DNA of 7,575 bases from contig JAITNI010000091.1 in the NCBI GenBank assembly GCA_031290535.1, positions 1 through 7,575 on the forward strand, in the 5' to 3' direction. Source of the DNA: Zoogloeaceae bacterium (GTDB lineage Bacteria; Pseudomonadota; Gammaproteobacteria; Burkholderiales; Rhodocyclaceae). A program made the translations under genes and the position numbers. The notes below the pieces were generated by a model, which saw nothing but the letters and a program-made list of their open reading frames with translations, was not told the DNA's origin and made no database searches. This document shows, in pieces, positions 5,826-7,575 of this stretch (the first letter of the stretch is position 1; each line of letters opens with the position of its first letter).

Positions 5826-6644
5826 TTATTTCCCTCCGAACAGGCGCTTCAAAAGGCCGGGTTTTTCGTAATCCACGAAGCGCAGGGGTTTTGCCTCTTC
5901 GCCCAGAAAACGGGCGACGACATCCTTGTAGGCTTCCGCCACATCGGATTCTTCCAGATGAATGGCGGGCGTGCCCTGATTGGAGGCGTGCAGCACGGAT
6001 TCGGATTCCGGGATCACGCCGATGATGGGAATCCGCAGGATTTCCTGAATGTCCTTGTAGGAGAGCATTTCGCCTTCATCGACCCGTTTCGGCGAGTAGC
6101 GGGTAATGAGCAGATGCTCCTTGACCGGGTCGCGCCCCTCAATGGCGCGGCGGGACTTGGATTGCAGGATGCCCAGAATGCGGTCGGAATCGCGCACGGA
6201 AGAGACTTCCGGGTTGGAGACGACCAGCGCCTCATCGGCAAAGGTGAGCGCCATGACCGCGCCGCGCTCGATACCGGCGGGAGAATCGCAGACCACGTAG
6301 TCAAAGCCCATGTGTTCCAGATCTTTCAGGACTTTTTCCACGCCCTCTTCGGTGAGCGCGTCCTTGTCGCGGGTTTGCGAGGCGGGCAGCACAAACAGAT
6401 TGTCGCAATGCTTGTCCTTGATGAGCGCCTGCGACAGATTGGCTTCGCCATTGATGACATTGACGAGATCATAGACCACGCGCCGCTCGCAGCCCATGAT
6501 GAGGTCGAGATTGCGGAGACCCACATCAAAATCAATGACGGCGGTTTTGAAGCCGCGCAAGGCCAGACCGGAAGAAAAACAGGCGCTGGTCGTGGTTTTG
6601 CCCACGCCGCCCTTGCCGGAAGTTACAACAATGATGTGGGTCAC
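5826..6644 (-). CDS. minD: Septum site-determining ATPase MinD
   Basis: A 272-residue ParA/MinD-type ATPase. When ATP-bound it dimerises on the inner face of the cytoplasmic membrane and recruits MinC; MinE triggers hydrolysis and release. The deviant Walker A motif GKGGVGKTTT covers residues 10-19, with signature Lys11 and catalytic-loop Lys16. Asp40 (DFDVGLRNLD) is in switch I and Asp120 (CDSPAGIE) in the Walker B/switch II region, the same positions as in E. coli MinD. The C-terminal GLLKRLFGGK (263-272) is the amphipathic membrane-targeting helix. The start codon is GTG at 6644, with GGAG eight bases upstream; the next residues THIIVVTSGKGG match the family start, so no longer version is needed. 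It sits between minC (65-bp gap) and minE (3-bp gap) in one operon. Full length, no missing key residue. Confidence 0.98.
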   Translation of the reverse strand: MTHIIVVTSGKGGVGKTTTSACFSSGLALRGFKTAVIDFDVGLRNLDLIMGCERRVVYDLVNVINGEANLSQALIKDKHCDNLFVLPASQTRDKDALTEEGVEKVLKDLEHMGFDYVVCDSPAGIERGAVMALTFADEALVVSNPEVSSVRDSDRILGILQSKSRRAIEGRDPVKEHLLITRYSPKRVDEGEMLSYKDIQEILRIPIIGVIPESESVLHASNQGTPAIHLEESDVAEAYKDVVARFLGEEAKPLRFVDYEKPGLLKRLFGGK

Positions 6645-6709
6645 GAAGGATGCTCCGTAATAAAAATGCAGATTTTACCTGCGGATGGAATTTTCTGCCG
6701 CATTGCCGC

Positions 6710-7516
6710 TCAGTCGATCTTCAAGGGGGAGATCAGGAGGGCGTCGCAGTCGGCGTCTGCCTTGACCAGCGCCGGACGGCGTTTCAGTTCGGCGGGTACA
6801 CCGTCCGAAAACGTGCGATAAATGCCCGCCACGGAAACCAGCTCCGCCTCAAAACAGGTGGTAAAAATACGCGCCTGGGGGTTACCGCTTGCCCCCGCCA
6901 GGGCGCGACCGCGCAGGGGCGCGTAGATGTGGATGCTGCCGTCGGCGATGACTTCCGCGCCGGGATTGACGCTTGCCAGCACCACCAGATCGCCCCCCCG
7001 CGCATAAACCTGTTGACCGGAACGCAAGGGACGGTCAATCAGCAGGGCATTCTGAAAGTCCGGCGTTTTGGGCGCGGGTTCGGGCACGGGTTCAGGGGCG
7101 GGTTCGGGCGCAGTTTCGGACGCAGTTTCGTGGATTGGAGCGACAATTTGCGGCACTGGCGCAGGACGCCGTTCGTCAGCGGCAAAGCGCGTCAACCCCG
7201 CCGCCTGGGCTGAATCGCCCAAGGCAGGGCTGCCGCCCCGCACGCCAATCACCTTGAGGCCGTGGCGGGAAAAATTGGTCAGAATGGCGTCCCAGTCGAC
7301 GTCAGGGGGCGCGCTCACTTCAGCAAGCGGCGCCAGGTTCAATAAACCAACGTCTCCGTCAAAAAAATTGCCTGAATTTGCGTTATTTTCCGCGCCAAAC
7401 AGCGTTTCGGCGGCCTGCCGCAAGGCTTCCGGGTCAAGGTCGCGCAGCGTCACCACGATGGCGGGCACGGTGCTGCCTTTGAATTCGATCAGGGGGGCGG
7501 ATTTGGTTTTTTTCAT
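6710..7516 (-). CDS. minC: Septum site-determining protein MinC (FtsZ polymerisation inhibitor)
   Basis: A 268-residue inhibitor of Z-ring assembly, recruited to the membrane by MinD. The N-terminal FtsZ-inhibiting domain spans about residues 6-110 ([15 protein letters not shown], then [11 protein letters not shown] at 85-95). A Pro/Glu-rich linker at about 117-152 contains [12 protein letters not shown]. The C-terminal beta-helix that dimerises and binds MinD spans about 160-268, starting near [16 protein letters not shown] (165-180), with [13 protein letters not shown] and [11 protein letters not shown] as in E. coli MinC. It is longer than E. coli MinC (231 residues), partly because of the linker. 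It is the first gene of the minCDE operon. The ATG at 7516 fits the family start, but no Shine-Dalgarno sequence is seen in front of it (TACGCTTCC precedes the ATG). A TACACT -10-like box ends only eight bases upstream. Confidence 0.96.
   Translation of the reverse strand: MKKTKSAPLIEFKGSTVPAIVVTLRDLDPEALRQAAETLFGAENNANSGNFFDGDVGLLNLAPLAEVSAPPDVDWDAILTNFSRHGLKVIGVRGGSPALGDSAQAAGLTRFAADERRPAPVPQIVAPIHETASETAPEPAPEPVPEPAPKTPDFQNALLIDRPLRSGQQVYARGGDLVVLASVNPGAEVIADGSIHIYAPLRGRALAGASGNPQARIFTTCFEAELVSVAGIYRTFSDGVPAELKRRPALVKADADCDALLISPLKID
7074..7133. repeat. 12-bp tandem repeat encoding the MinC linker
   Basis: Five consecutive 12-bp units with drift can be seen (GCGGGTTCGGGC, ACGGGTTCAGGG, GCGGGTTCGGGC, then GCAGTTTCGGAC and GCAGTTTCGTGG). 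Because 12 is a multiple of three, copy changes keep the frame. On the minus strand they encode a Thr/Ala- then Pro/Glu-rich stretch, [20 protein letters not shown], joining the two MinC domains. Confidence 0.75.
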
Positions 7517-7524
7517 GGAAGCGT

Positions 7525-7530
7525 AGTGTA
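7525..7530 (-). promoter_or_regulatory. Possible -10 box of the minCDE operon
   Basis: TACACT on the minus strand, eight bases upstream of the minC ATG, is close to the -10 consensus. No good -35 is seen at 16-18 bp. If used, transcription would start almost at the ATG and give a nearly leaderless message. Weak evidence. Confidence 0.25.
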
Positions 7531-7575
7531 CTGGAAGTTTGGTTTTTCACGCAGCGAAAAGGCGGCGCTTTTTTG

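Noticed and set aside
6645..6709. Short inverted repeat TGCGG/CCGCA in the minC-minD gap
   Set aside because: Five base pairs around a 13-base loop with no T-run is within chance, and the Min genes are expected to be co-transcribed.
5688..6821. 377-codon open frame on the plus strand over minD and minE
   Set aside because: It is antisense to minD and minE, whose complete families are recognised on the minus strand.
6650..7213. 187-codon plus-strand frame over minC, with Gly/Arg/Phe repeats
   Set aside because: The repetitive wording comes from the antisense reading of the MinC linker repeats.
7540..7575. Possible terminator of a gene beyond the right edge (AAAAGG...CTTTTTT)
   Set aside because: The stem is only about five base pairs, the loop is G/C rich, and the flanking gene is not visible.

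Overview
The window looks like chromosomal DNA of a GC-rich Gram-negative proteobacterium, most likely a betaproteobacterium (Rhodocyclales-like is a guess). The support is an intact minC-minD-minE cassette whose proteins read like betaproteobacterial Min proteins, and codon use that strongly avoids TTA, CTA and TCA. No marker gene pins the genus.

Layout: (1) 1-4211, minus strand: one very large gene, cut by the left window edge, encoding at least 1403 residues of a fused 2-hydroxyacyl-CoA dehydratase activase/dehydratase-type protein. It has two tandem BadF/HgdC-type ATPase modules, a cysteine-rich connector and HgdB/DUF2229-like dehydratase regions. (2) 4212-4511: a divergent control region with three copies of a 15-bp palindrome related to TTGAAC-N3-GTTCAA and two overlapping, oppositely directed sigma70-type promoters, each using a palindrome half-site as its -35 box. 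(3) 4512-5108, plus strand: a TetR-family regulator with a WHG-type C-terminal domain. (4) 5109-5499: non-coding DNA packed with palindromes. These are a REP-like pair in opposite orientations with compensatory base changes, an older imperfect palindrome, and an 11-bp direct repeat that suggests a roughly 272-bp insertion into the loop of an existing hairpin. (5) 5500-5527: a strong bidirectional terminator. (6) 5535-7516, minus strand: minE, minD and minC, transcribed as minC-minD-minE.

How it works together: the TetR protein most likely represses both itself and the giant dehydratase gene through the shared operators, and would respond to a ligand connected with the dehydratase substrate, possibly an acyl-CoA. 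The substrate cannot be read from the sequence. The Min genes are an independent cell-division unit that places the division septum at midcell; they converge with tetR on the shared terminator and the repeat cluster.

The best candidates for something new are the compact TetR/dehydratase switch and the composite repeat cluster. The long plus-strand open frames across the dehydratase, minD and minC, and the long minus-strand frame across tetR, are antisense shadows in codon register with the real genes.
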